A DNA stretch of 64,000 bases from Neiella holothuriorum (GTDB lineage: Bacteria > Pseudomonadota > Gammaproteobacteria > Enterobacterales > Neiellaceae). The stretch is taken from contig NZ_JAHZSS010000002.1 of NCBI RefSeq assembly GCF_019457915.1, positions 124,001 to 188,000 on the forward strand. The letters run 5' to 3'. This document shows, one piece after another, positions 37,849 through 45,891 of this stretch. Numbering within the stretch: the stretch's first letter is position 1; each line of letters begins with the position of its first letter. The notes below the pieces were generated by a model. That model was given only the letters and a program-made list of their open reading frames with translations, was not told the origin of the DNA and ran no database searches. The position numbers and the translations under genes were made by a program.

Positions 37849-38918
37849 AACTCATCGCTTTGGCCCCATTGATGTTACTGGTCGCTAGTGCCACACATGC
37901 CGCAGATGATGTCGATCTCAAATTGGGGGGCAGTGTCATGGCTGATTATGATAGCTATGCCGATCTGTTCACCGAAAATGGCACCGGCTCGGATGACGAT
38001 ATTGAAATTCGGCGTGCGCGTTTGTGGCTTAAGGGGGATCTGGCCGCCGACTGGCAAACCAAAATACAAGTGGATGTCAGCGAAGGAGACGAGGTTGAAA
38101 TTAAAGACGCTTACCTTAAATACAAAGGATTCGACTGGCTCAATCTTACTGTTGGTAAGCAAAAAGAACCGTTTGGTTTAGAGAAGACTACAAGCTCTCG
38201 CAATACCTTAATGATTGAACGCAGTATGGTAACTGAGGCTCTCGCCCCAGGCCGGACCAATGGTGTTCTTGCCGAGGGCGAAGTCAGTCAATTCTTTTGG
38301 CAGTTGGGTTACTTTCAAGATGACAACAGTGAACGCAGCAATGCGGTGACGGGTCGCTTGAGTTGGGCATTGCAGGATGATGACGACAACTTCTTCCATG
38401 TTGGTAGCGCTTTTAGTGAACGAAGCATGCATAGCGATGAGTTTCGTATTAACGAAACCCTTGAGGTGAATACCAGCGATTCACTGCTCGAAGGCGAAAC
38501 GCTGCAAGCTGAAGACATGTCGCTCAACAGCCTTGAACTCATGGGTCAATACAAAGGTTTGGTGGCGATGGCGGAATGGCAACAGGCTGATGTTGATGAT
38601 GACAGCCTAGGCACATACCGCTACGAGGGTGGCTACTACCAAATGGGCTACATGCTGACCCAAAAAAATCGCCGCTATAAGAATGGTAAGTTGGCTAGTA
38701 TCGAAGCCGATCACGATTGGGAACTCACCGCGCGTTATAGCCAATTTCGGTTGGTGGAAGAAGATCGTAAAGCGCGCACCTGGTCGGTGGGGGTGAATTA
38801 CCACGTGACCAATGATTTCAAAGTGATGCTCAACTACATCTATGCCAAGCATGAAGAAGATGGCGAGGCATTTGGCTCTGATGGCGCGGTTGCGCTACGC
38901 GTGCAATACCGCTTCTAA
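37845..38918 (+). CDS. OprO/OprP-type porin
   Basis: The product has 357 residues. The signal peptide is cut near HAADDVD. A 16-stranded-type barrel follows with family motifs IEIRRARLWLKGDLAADWQTKIQVD, LTVGKQKEPFGLEKTTSSRNTLMIERS and a terminal strand ending VQYRF. This Porin_O_P family includes the phosphate and pyrophosphate channels OprP and OprO of Pseudomonas. The key OprP Lys cluster cannot be aligned by eye, so phosphate selectivity is a guess suggested by the VTC neighbour. The 4-base ATGA overlap with the DUF4956 gene indicates coupling. It is the last gene of the operon. Confidence 0.88.
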   Translation: MKLIALAPLMLLVASATHAADDVDLKLGGSVMADYDSYADLFTENGTGSDDDIEIRRARLWLKGDLAADWQTKIQVDVSEGDEVEIKDAYLKYKGFDWLNLTVGKQKEPFGLEKTTSSRNTLMIERSMVTEALAPGRTNGVLAEGEVSQFFWQLGYFQDDNSERSNAVTGRLSWALQDDDDNFFHVGSAFSERSMHSDEFRINETLEVNTSDSLLEGETLQAEDMSLNSLELMGQYKGLVAMAEWQQADVDDDSLGTYRYEGGYYQMGYMLTQKNRRYKNGKLASIEADHDWELTARYSQFRLVEEDRKARTWSVGVNYHVTNDFKVMLNYIYAKHEEDGEAFGSDGAVALRVQYRF

Positions 38919-38932
38919 CCGTTATTGTTGGC

Positions 38933-39619
38933 TTAACGAATTAAGTTAGTGAGTAGCGGCACTAACAACGGGCACAGCAAGGCGCTAAAGATGGCACTTA
39001 ATACCAACGAGAGTGCCGAGTAAGCGCCCTGTTGCTCGCCTTGCTCAATGATCCGTGCCGTGCCCAGTGCATGGCATGCCGCGCCCATCGCAATCCCCTG
39101 CGCCTTAGGGTTATGAATGTTCAACGCCTGCATCCAAGGTATGCCTACCACTGATCCCACTAGCCCGGTAATAATCACGGCAATCGCCGTAATGGATGGC
39201 AAGCCTCCGGTCTGCTCAGAAATCAATACCGCGATTGGCGTAGTGACGGACTTTGGCGCCAACGAAGCGGCAATCTCTTGTCCTGCTCCGAGCATCAAGG
39301 CCAACAGGGTTGTTGAGCCAATCGCCAGCACCGCAGCGGCGAATACCGCCAGCAAAATCTGCGGTAATTCTTGTTTGATGCGGTGCATTTGCAGATAAAG
39401 CGGTACGCCAAGGGCAACCACTGCCGGCTGCAAAAGTTCGGTCAATATACTGGCGTACTGGTTGTAATCGCCGTAGTCAATATCGGCCATCAGCAGCAAT
39501 GCCACCAATGCCGCCAGTGACACCAGAACAGGGTTTAGCAACGGTGTGTTAAAACGCCGCTGCAGGTGCTGTGCGCATACGTAGATCGCAATGGTTAGCG
39601 GTAGATAAATCCAATTCAT
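38933..39619 (-). CDS. LrgB/CidB-family membrane protein (YohK-like)
   Basis: The product has 228 residues with about seven hydrophobic segments. LAPKSVTTPIAV and AIAVIITGLVGSVVG, followed by GIAMGAACHALGTARI, are the LrgB family signature. It is the partner of the LrgA-like gene immediately upstream, whose end it overlaps by 4 bases. The pair is described as holin/antiholin-like regulators of murein hydrolases in Staphylococcus, and plant and bacterial relatives transport small carboxylates such as glycolate or pyruvate. The neighbouring D-lactate dehydrogenase-like gene makes a transport role attractive. Confidence 0.9.
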   Translation of the reverse strand: MNWIYLPLTIAIYVCAQHLQRRFNTPLLNPVLVSLAALVALLLMADIDYGDYNQYASILTELLQPAVVALGVPLYLQMHRIKQELPQILLAVFAAAVLAIGSTTLLALMLGAGQEIAASLAPKSVTTPIAVLISEQTGGLPSITAIAVIITGLVGSVVGIPWMQALNIHNPKAQGIAMGAACHALGTARIIEQGEQQGAYSALSLVLSAIFSALLCPLLVPLLTNLIR

Positions 39620-40014
39620 GACTGCTCGCCGTTATTACGCCACTGCACGCCCCAGCCAACCAAAGCCATGAGTATGAGCGTAGCGCCAATGCAGGTGGCT
39701 AAGATTGCCAATAAGGCCATCTGCAGTACCGCTAATTGCTCAACTAAACCCACGCCAATGGGCACAAAAAGTAACGACATCCAGCGAATAAACTGATTGG
39801 CGGCGTGCTCCACCCAATGCAATCGTACGATGCGCAATTGCAGCGACAGCGCTAGCAGTACCATGCCGATAATGGAGCCGGGCATCACATCACCCGTCAA
39901 CTGGCTGATTGCCGTGCCGAGCCACAACATGGCCAGAATAATGAGCAGGCCCGTAAGCAGTTGCCAGATTTGAAGAATCAAAGAATTAGAGCTCCGAAAT
40001 GGTTGCAGTTGCAC
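39616..40014 (-). CDS. LrgA/CidA-family membrane protein (YohJ-like)
   Basis: The product has up to 132 residues with four hydrophobic segments. GDVMPGSIIGMVLLALSL and MSLLFVPIGVGLVEQ are the LrgA family core. The start is uncertain: the frame begins with a GTG at 40014, but a TTG at 39981 has GGAG about 10 bases upstream and gives a more typical length. It is translationally coupled to the LrgB-like gene. It is divergent from the dehydrogenase gene, so a shared regulatory region of about 85 bases is possible. Confidence 0.88.
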   Translation of the reverse strand: MQLQPFRSSNSLILQIWQLLTGLLIILAMLWLGTAISQLTGDVMPGSIIGMVLLALSLQLRIVRLHWVEHAANQFIRWMSLLFVPIGVGLVEQLAVLQMALLAILATCIGATLILMALVGWGVQWRNNGEQS

Positions 40015-40099
40015 CGCATAGGCTTGAGTATCGTAGACAGAATTAATTTTAAGACAGTAACCGTGTTATTTATAGCGTTAATCATCGGTGAGGTTAATC

Positions 40100-41128
40100 A
40101 TGAAAATTTGTCTTTTCAGTGCCAAGCGGTACGACAGGTTCAGCTTTGAACAGCGCAACCACGCGCAGACCAGCAATGGCTCTCAGCATATTGAACTGGA
40201 ATACTTCGAGACCGGATTAGATGCGAAAACCGCTAGCCTAGCGCAAGGGTTCGATGCCGTTTGTGCGTTTGTGAATGATGATTTAAGTGCGGCCACCTTA
40301 GAAGCATTGGCCGTGGTCGGAATTAAACTGGTACTAATGCGTTGTGCTGGTTTCAACAACATTGATTTAGATGCGGCTGAACGGCTGGGTATCCAGGTGT
40401 ACCGCGTACCGGCTTATTCGCCAGAAGCAGTAGCGGAACATGCCATTGCATTAATGATGACGTTGAACCGACGTATTCACAAAGCCTATCAACGGACGCG
40501 CGATGCCAATTTTTCATTGGAAGGGCTAACCGGCATCAACATCTTCGGTAAAACTGCTGGCGTGATAGGTACAGGTAAAATTGGTTTGGCGGCGCTGCGC
40601 ATTTTAAAGGGGTTTGGCTGCCGATTATTAGCCGTTGATCCCTACCCAAGCGATGCTGCCAAAGCGCTGGGGGTCGAATATGTCAACCTAAGTACGTTAT
40701 TGCGTGAGTCCAATATTATTACGCTGCACTGCCCTTTAGTGGCGGAGAATACTTATATGATCGGTCGTTCGGCCTTTAGCCAAATGCAAAAAGGTACGCT
40801 GCTAATTAACACGAGTCGCGGCAAGCTGGTGGATACTCAAAGCTGCTTAGAAGCGCTGAAAAATGGCACCTTAGGTGGCTTGGCACTGGACGTCTATGAG
40901 CACGAGAAGAGCTTGTTTTTTGAAGATTTGTCAGCGGAAGTGATTCAGGACGATGTGTTCCGGCGTTTGTCGGCTTGTCACAACGTCATTTTCACCGGCC
41001 ATCAGGCATTTCTCACCGAAGAAGCCTTGCAAAATATTGCTGACACGACGTTAGCGAATGCCGTGGCATTTGCCGAAAACCGGCAAAACGACAACCAGGT
41101 TACCTCGCAAGTGATCGACAACAGCTAA
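40100..41128 (+). CDS. ldhA: D-lactate dehydrogenase-like 2-hydroxyacid dehydrogenase
   Basis: The product has 342 residues. NAD-binding GVIGTGKIGLAALRIL lies at about 154-170. The catalytic residues sit in the usual places: Arg in NTSRGKLVD, Glu in the following domain, and His in TGHQAFLT. The long C-terminal form with YEHEKSLFFEDLS is characteristic of E. coli LdhA (fermentative D-lactate dehydrogenase, NADH plus pyruvate to D-lactate). GAGG lies 6 bases before the ATG at 40100, so the longer frame at 40088 is not used. It is divergent from lrgAB and ends in a strong terminator. Confidence 0.88.
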   Translation: MKICLFSAKRYDRFSFEQRNHAQTSNGSQHIELEYFETGLDAKTASLAQGFDAVCAFVNDDLSAATLEALAVVGIKLVLMRCAGFNNIDLDAAERLGIQVYRVPAYSPEAVAEHAIALMMTLNRRIHKAYQRTRDANFSLEGLTGINIFGKTAGVIGTGKIGLAALRILKGFGCRLLAVDPYPSDAAKALGVEYVNLSTLLRESNIITLHCPLVAENTYMIGRSAFSQMQKGTLLINTSRGKLVDTQSCLEALKNGTLGGLALDVYEHEKSLFFEDLSAEVIQDDVFRRLSACHNVIFTGHQAFLTEEALQNIADTTLANAVAFAENRQNDNQVTSQVIDNS

Positions 41129-41144
41129 TTCCCTTCGTTCAGGC

Positions 41145-41175
41145 AAAAAAATAGGCTCACCTGAGTGAGCCTATT
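41145..41175. terminator. Bidirectional terminator after ldhA
   Basis: AATAGGCTCAC (41150-41160) pairs with GTGAGCCTATT (41165-41175) across a CTGA loop. The A-run just before it gives a U-run on the minus strand, so it best serves the converging yihD transcript. Confidence 0.8.
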
Positions 41176-41356
41176 CCTAACTGCGCAGCAAGTGTATCCT
41201 TGCTGTTGAGCGTCTGGTGTTCCAGATCGATTCATTTTGGTAGTTTGCAGTTTGCTGCCCGCCTTACGCGGCAGTCTATTGTATACAATATTTTTTAGCC
41301 GCAGCGCCAGTTAAATTCGATAATTAGTTGGTTGCGGCGCGTTGTTTGCCTGATTG

Positions 41357-41629
41357 TTATTCAATCACGCCTCGGGCTTTGAGCAACGCCGTTTTAAAAT
41401 CTTCTTCGCAGTCTTTGGCTATACCTGGAATCATTTCACTTTTTTCGGTTTCACCCATTTTCAATTGATAGAATAAGGTGTCGTCGGCAATATCCGCGAG
41501 AGGCTGCTCGCAGCCAGCCGCGTCGGCCAGTTTCTGCAGCAGTTGGGTTAGATTCTGATCTTGATTTTTCAGCCAGTGGTCGCGCAGTAAATCCAGAAAC
41601 TCTTCAATTTTATGTTGGGTCATGGCCAT
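41357..41629 (-). CDS. yihD: YihD family protein (DUF1040)
   Basis: The product has 90 residues. The pattern HKIEEFLDLLRDHWLKNQDQNLTQLLQKLADAAG and the ending EDFKTALLKARGVIE match E. coli YihD almost throughout. The function is unknown; it is a small soluble protein. The ATG at 41629 (MAMTQHK) follows the stop of the upstream gene by one base, so the longer frame beginning at 41692 is rejected. Its place near srkA and dsbA matches the enterobacterial gene order. Confidence 0.88.
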   Translation of the reverse strand: MAMTQHKIEEFLDLLRDHWLKNQDQNLTQLLQKLADAAGCEQPLADIADDTLFYQLKMGETEKSEMIPGIAKDCEEDFKTALLKARGVIE

Positions 41630-41630
41630 A

Positions 41631-41990
41631 TTAATCATCCAATAAAACGGTTTGTTTGGCTGTTTTGCAAACAGCTGCAAGGTGTTGGTCATTCAATACC
41701 AAATGACCACCGGATTTGTCACAATGACGATTGATAAACATGAGCAGATCGCCGCTGGTCTTACTCACGTTATTAACATAGTTAGTTTCGCGCAACGACA
41801 AACGCAATTGACGTTTGTTAAGTTCGCTGAGAAACGCTTGCTGCTCGTACTCGGTTACGCCTGCAACATGGCGCTTGATGAGCAACAATATTTGCTGTGG
41901 TTTCTCGCCCAAAGCTTGAATTAGATTGTCGTTTTTGGCGGCAATCATCAAAATAACGATAACAACCATGAATAACACTATTTTTTTCAT
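41631..41990 (-). CDS. Small single-pass envelope protein, unknown
   Basis: The product has 119 residues. One N-terminal hydrophobic segment (about 4-18, VLFMVVIVILMIAA) is an uncleaved anchor or signal; the rest is polar and helical, with two Cys (in NRHCDKSGG and AAVCKTAKQ) that might be oxidised by the DsbA encoded nearby. No family was recognised. Its stop lies one base before the yihD start, so the two are co-transcribed. Upstream on the other strand is ccoG. Confidence 0.7.
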   Translation of the reverse strand: MKKIVLFMVVIVILMIAAKNDNLIQALGEKPQQILLLIKRHVAGVTEYEQQAFLSELNKRQLRLSLRETNYVNNVSKTSGDLLMFINRHCDKSGGHLVLNDQHLAAVCKTAKQTVLLDD

Positions 41991-42127
41991 TGGTTCCTAG
42001 TGCCCGCGCATAGGGTATTTCAGCAAGAGCGCATATAATCGCAAATTGCTGCGTTCATAACTCTAATTATTATGCTGTGCTTGTCAGGCGCTGACCAGCA
42101 GGCAAAAGCCAGAATCAGGAAAAGACC

Positions 42128-43567
42128 ATGTCTGAATCGAATTCAGAGCAAAAAATTCCGGTAAAACACATCGACCCAACAGACCACAAAAAGCGGCCAG
42201 CACCGCGCCGAGACAATAAAAACGATAAGAAAAAAGGGCGCCGACAGATTTATGTCCGTGCGGCAGAGGGTGTTTTTCAAACACTCCGCAGCCGAATGAA
42301 CTGGGTCATGATGCTCTCTTTTATGCTCCTGCCTTGGCTACATATTGATGGCCGGCAGGCGGTTTTTCTCGACTTTTCTAACCGCCAGTTTCACTTGTTC
42401 GGCCTGACGATCTGGCCGCAAGACCTTATGCTGCTGGCTTTCGTGTTCATTATCGCCGCGTTTGCCTTGTTCTTTTTTACCACGTTCCTCGGGCGAGTTT
42501 GGTGCGGCTATTGGTGCCCTCAAACGGTATGGACCTTCTTGTTTATCTGGTTTGAAGAAAAATTAGAAGGGCCTCGCAACAAACGTATTCGCTTGGATGA
42601 GTTGCCGTGGAGCTTCAATAAGTTCTGGCGCAAAACAGCCAAGCATGGGTGTTGGTTGTTGGTGTCTTTAATTACGGCACTAACCTTCGTGGCTTACTTT
42701 TGGGGGAGTCATGAAGCCTTCTTTGGATTTTTCACCGGTGACCTAACGTTCTGGCCTTATTTCTGGACGTTTTTCTTCATGCTGGCAACTTATGGCAATG
42801 CTGGCTGGATGCGCGAAATTGTCTGTTTGCATATGTGCCCATATGCTCGATTCCAGTCCGTGATGTTCGATCGAGATACCTTTACCGTTAGCTACGATGC
42901 CAAACGTGGCGAATCACGTGGCCCGCGCCCTCGCAAGAAAGATCCCAAGGAATTGGGGCTGGGAGATTGCATTGACTGTGTGCTGTGTGTGCAAGTGTGC
43001 CCAACGGGCATTGATATTCGTGATGGCTTGCAATACGAGTGTATTAACTGCGGTGCCTGTGTCGATGTGTGTGATCAAACCATGGATCGCATGGGTTATG
43101 AAAAAGGTTTGATTAGCTACACCACCGAGCGCCAGTTGGAGGGCGGTAAAACCAACATTATGCGGCCTAAATTGCTCGGTTATGGCGTGATTTTGCTGAT
43201 CATGATGTCAGCCCTAGTTGCCACAGTGGCAACGCGTCAGCCTCTCAAACTGGATGTGATTCGAGATCGCAATATGCTGTCACGCCTCAATGATTATGGC
43301 CTGATGGAAAATGTTTATACCCTCAAGGTCTTGAATAAGTCTCAAGTCGTGCGCAGTTACCAATTGGCCGTTGATGGCATTGACGGTCTAGAGTGGAACG
43401 GCGAAACGCAGGTTATCGTTGAGCCGGGGGAAGTCTTTAGTGTGCCGGTATCGCTGGCGATTGACCCCTATTTGCTGAAGCAGCCCATTACCGATCTTGA
43501 ATTTGTATTAACGGATGATGAGGGGCGTCAAGTGACTCAAGAAAGCCGCTTCATCAAAGGCCGTTGA
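42128..43567 (+). CDS. ccoG: Cytochrome oxidase accessory protein CcoG (RdxA/FixG)
   Basis: The product has 479 residues. A basic N-terminus, five membrane helices, and two ferredoxin-type [4Fe-4S] motifs: CIDCVLCVQVCP (about 284-295) and CINCGACVDVCD (about 307-318). Conserved Cys pairs in VWCGYWCPQ and CLHMCPYARFQ precede them. The C-terminal Ig-like domain is typical. CcoG reduces copper for assembly of the cbb3 oxidase CuB site. The rest of the cco operon is not in this window. srkA follows after one base, so the two are co-transcribed. Confidence 0.95.
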   Translation: MSESNSEQKIPVKHIDPTDHKKRPAPRRDNKNDKKKGRRQIYVRAAEGVFQTLRSRMNWVMMLSFMLLPWLHIDGRQAVFLDFSNRQFHLFGLTIWPQDLMLLAFVFIIAAFALFFFTTFLGRVWCGYWCPQTVWTFLFIWFEEKLEGPRNKRIRLDELPWSFNKFWRKTAKHGCWLLVSLITALTFVAYFWGSHEAFFGFFTGDLTFWPYFWTFFFMLATYGNAGWMREIVCLHMCPYARFQSVMFDRDTFTVSYDAKRGESRGPRPRKKDPKELGLGDCIDCVLCVQVCPTGIDIRDGLQYECINCGACVDVCDQTMDRMGYEKGLISYTTERQLEGGKTNIMRPKLLGYGVILLIMMSALVATVATRQPLKLDVIRDRNMLSRLNDYGLMENVYTLKVLNKSQVVRSYQLAVDGIDGLEWNGETQVIVEPGEVFSVPVSLAIDPYLLKQPITDLEFVLTDDEGRQVTQESRFIKGR

Positions 43568-43568
43568 T

Positions 43569-44564
43569 ATGACGGAAACAGCGACATTCGATTTTGCGGG
43601 GCTAAGTCCCGACACCATTCTTGATGCAATTGAGTCCGTTGGGATTTATGCACAATCTGGATTACTGGCCCTGAACAGCTATGAAAACAGGGTCTACCAA
43701 TTACTGGCCGATGATGGTCAGCGCTATGTGATTAAGTTTTATCGGCCAGGCCGGTGGTCATTGGCACAAATTCAAGAAGAGCATGACTTTGCTTTGCAAC
43801 TTGCTGCGGCCGATGTGCCGGTAGTTGCGCCGTTGCAGTTTGATGGCAAGAGCTTGTTACCCTGGCAAGGCTATTGGTTTACGGTGTTTCCATCGGTTGG
43901 TGGCCGCACCTTTGATAGTGATGATTTTGATGGCCTTGAACGAATTGGCCAGCAGCTTGGTCGAATCCATGAAATTGGTGATCAACAACTGTTTGAACAT
44001 CGCTTGAGTATTAACCCCGACATGTTGCAGCAAGCTATGGCGGTGTTGACTGAGCAAGCTGAAATTCCAAGTCACTTGCACCCAGCGTTTTATCCTACCC
44101 TTGAGCATTTAGCTGGCGCCGTAGCGCCTCACGTTGAGGCCATGACGAAACTGCCGCAATTGCGCCTTCATGGCGATGCGCACTTGGGCAACATTCTTAT
44201 TCGCGATGAAGTCGTTAATTTTGTCGACTTGGATGATAGCCGCAATGGGCCCGCCATTCAGGACTTATGGATGTTTCTGAGTGGCCCTCGAGAGCAGCAA
44301 CTGGCGCAGCTTGATGCATTGGTTGAAGGCTATGAAATGTTCCGACCATTCGATCACCGCCAATTTGCGTTGATTGAACCGCTGCGTGGCTTGCGGATGA
44401 TCCATTACATGGCGTGGTTAACCCAGCGCTGGTGCGATCCGGCATTTCCACGTTCTTTTACTTGGTTTAATACCACGCGCTACTGGGAAGATCAGGTGTT
44501 GGCAATGAAAGAGCAATTGTCTGCATTGGCAGAGCCGGCATTGAGCTTACGGCCGGGAGCCTAA
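43569..44564 (+). CDS. srkA: Stress response kinase A (YihE)
   Basis: The product has 331 residues, close to E. coli SrkA. The APH-like kinase fold shows the ATP-binding Lys in RYVIKFYRPG, the catalytic loop LRLHGDAHLGNIL and the metal-binding FVDLDDSRNGPAIQDLWMF. SrkA protects cells from envelope stress-induced death in E. coli. It precedes dsbA as in enterobacteria, but here it is co-transcribed with ccoG. An inverted repeat (CTAAAGTTA at 44581-44589 with TAACTTTAG at 44603-44611) lies in the gap to dsbA. Confidence 0.93.
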   Translation: MTETATFDFAGLSPDTILDAIESVGIYAQSGLLALNSYENRVYQLLADDGQRYVIKFYRPGRWSLAQIQEEHDFALQLAAADVPVVAPLQFDGKSLLPWQGYWFTVFPSVGGRTFDSDDFDGLERIGQQLGRIHEIGDQQLFEHRLSINPDMLQQAMAVLTEQAEIPSHLHPAFYPTLEHLAGAVAPHVEAMTKLPQLRLHGDAHLGNILIRDEVVNFVDLDDSRNGPAIQDLWMFLSGPREQQLAQLDALVEGYEMFRPFDHRQFALIEPLRGLRMIHYMAWLTQRWCDPAFPRSFTWFNTTRYWEDQVLAMKEQLSALAEPALSLRPGA

Positions 44565-44721
44565 AAGACAAATTGAAGGGCTAAAGTTAGCCAATTGCTT
44601 GTTAACTTTAGGTTAGCTTCGGATTGTTACGAAGTGTTTAAGGCCGTTGATCATCATCTTAGCTGTGGTAGTCTCTGAGCCACGAATGTCTACAGAATAT
44701 CTGCTAACACTGAGAATTATT

Positions 44722-45369
44722 ATGAAAAAGTACCTCATTGCATTGTTTGCCTTGCTGGCACTGCCAATGGCAGCATCGGCAGCTAATTATGAAGAAGGGA
44801 AGCATTACGATGTGCTACCTGGCCAACCTACTTCCGAGCCCGAAGTGGTTGAATTTTTTAGTTATTACTGTGGCCACTGTTACAAGTTTGAGCCCATCGT
44901 AAAAGCGTTGGAGCAGGGGCTAAAAGGCACCGAATTAAAACGTGCTCACGTTGACTTCTTGTATTACGTTGACCGTTCAACCCGCAAGCGTTACCCAGAA
45001 ACAGGCAAAATTGTGAGCCGTGGCTTTGCGGTGGCGCAGGCGTTGAAAGTCGTTGAACCGGTCAGTGAACAAATTTATAAGCGCCACTTCTTTGAAGGTC
45101 GCCAAATTCAATCCATTGATGATTTGCGCGACGCCTTTGCAGATGCAGGTGTTACGGCTAAAGACTTTGATGCCGCCTATAACAGCTTCCCCGTGAATTC
45201 GATGGTGGCGCGCATGGCGCAGCAAACCAAGAAGTATGGCATTCGTAGCACCCCATCGGTGATTGTGAACGGCAAATACAAGGTCAACCCAAGCGGTTTG
45301 TCTGAGTCGACGAACTTTACGAAAGATTATGTTGATTTGGTGAATTACCTAGTCACCAAAAAAGATTAA
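44722..45369 (+). CDS. dsbA: Periplasmic thiol:disulfide interchange protein DsbA
   Basis: The product has 215 residues. A signal peptide is cut near ASAANYEEG. The active site reads CGHC (C50-C53) in FFSYYCGHCYKF, where E. coli DsbA has CPHC; the cis-Pro loop is RSTPSVIVNGKY. It oxidises Cys pairs of proteins in the periplasm. The ATG at 44722 starts a proper signal peptide; the longer frame at 44647 is not supported. The altered dipeptide changes the predicted redox potential. A strong terminator follows. Confidence 0.95.
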   Translation: MKKYLIALFALLALPMAASAANYEEGKHYDVLPGQPTSEPEVVEFFSYYCGHCYKFEPIVKALEQGLKGTELKRAHVDFLYYVDRSTRKRYPETGKIVSRGFAVAQALKVVEPVSEQIYKRHFFEGRQIQSIDDLRDAFADAGVTAKDFDAAYNSFPVNSMVARMAQQTKKYGIRSTPSVIVNGKYKVNPSGLSESTNFTKDYVDLVNYLVTKKD

Positions 45370-45372
45370 CGG

Positions 45373-45394
45373 AAGGCCCTTCGGGGCCTTTTTT
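45373..45394 (+). terminator. Terminator of dsbA
   Basis: AAGGCCC (45373-45379) pairs with GGGCCTT (45384-45390) across a TTCG loop, with a run of T to 45394. Confidence 0.88.
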
Positions 45395-45416
45395 GATGGT
45401 GAACATTAACGTACCA

Positions 45417-45890
45417 ATGATGGAAAAAATTCTAGTCAGCGGGTGCTTGATGGGGCAGGCCGTGCGTTACGATGGGCTCAGTAAAGCTATTGATGACGCT
45501 ATTTGGTGTGAGTGGTTAGCTCAAGGGCGGTTGATTAGTGTTTGCCCGGAGGTTGCCGGTGGTTTGCCGGTTCCTAGGGCAAAAGCAGAACAACAAGCCG
45601 ATGGTCGAGTCTTCACCGAGCAGGGTGCCGATGTGTCGTCTGAATTTACCGAAGGTGCGCAACAGGCGTTGGCATTAGCCACCAAGTACCAGATCAAATT
45701 TGCGATTCTTAAAGCCAACAGCCCATCTTGCGGCAATCAATACATTTATGATGGAACCTTCACCGGCCAACTGATTGAAGGCGCAGGTATCACTGCCCGA
45801 TTATTGCAGCAGGCAGGAATCGAAGTATTTAATGAACATCAGTTGCAGGTATTACAAAGCCGCCTCGCCGCGCTAGAAACTGGCGGCTGA
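45417..45890 (+). CDS. DUF523 family protein
   Basis: The product has about 157 residues. KILVSGCLMGQAVRYDG at the N-terminus, VCPEVAGGLPVPRAKAE and ILKANSPSCGNQYIYDG are the DUF523 signature; three Cys residues (in SGC, VCPE and PSCG) are invariant in the family, which suggests metal or cofactor binding. Function is unknown. The start is uncertain: ATGs at 45396, 45417 and 45420 are possible and none has a strong Shine-Dalgarno. The gene converges on the acyltransferase gene, 1 base apart. Confidence 0.85.
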   Translation: MMEKILVSGCLMGQAVRYDGLSKAIDDAIWCEWLAQGRLISVCPEVAGGLPVPRAKAEQQADGRVFTEQGADVSSEFTEGAQQALALATKYQIKFAILKANSPSCGNQYIYDGTFTGQLIEGAGITARLLQQAGIEVFNEHQLQVLQSRLAALETGG

Positions 45891-45891
45891 T

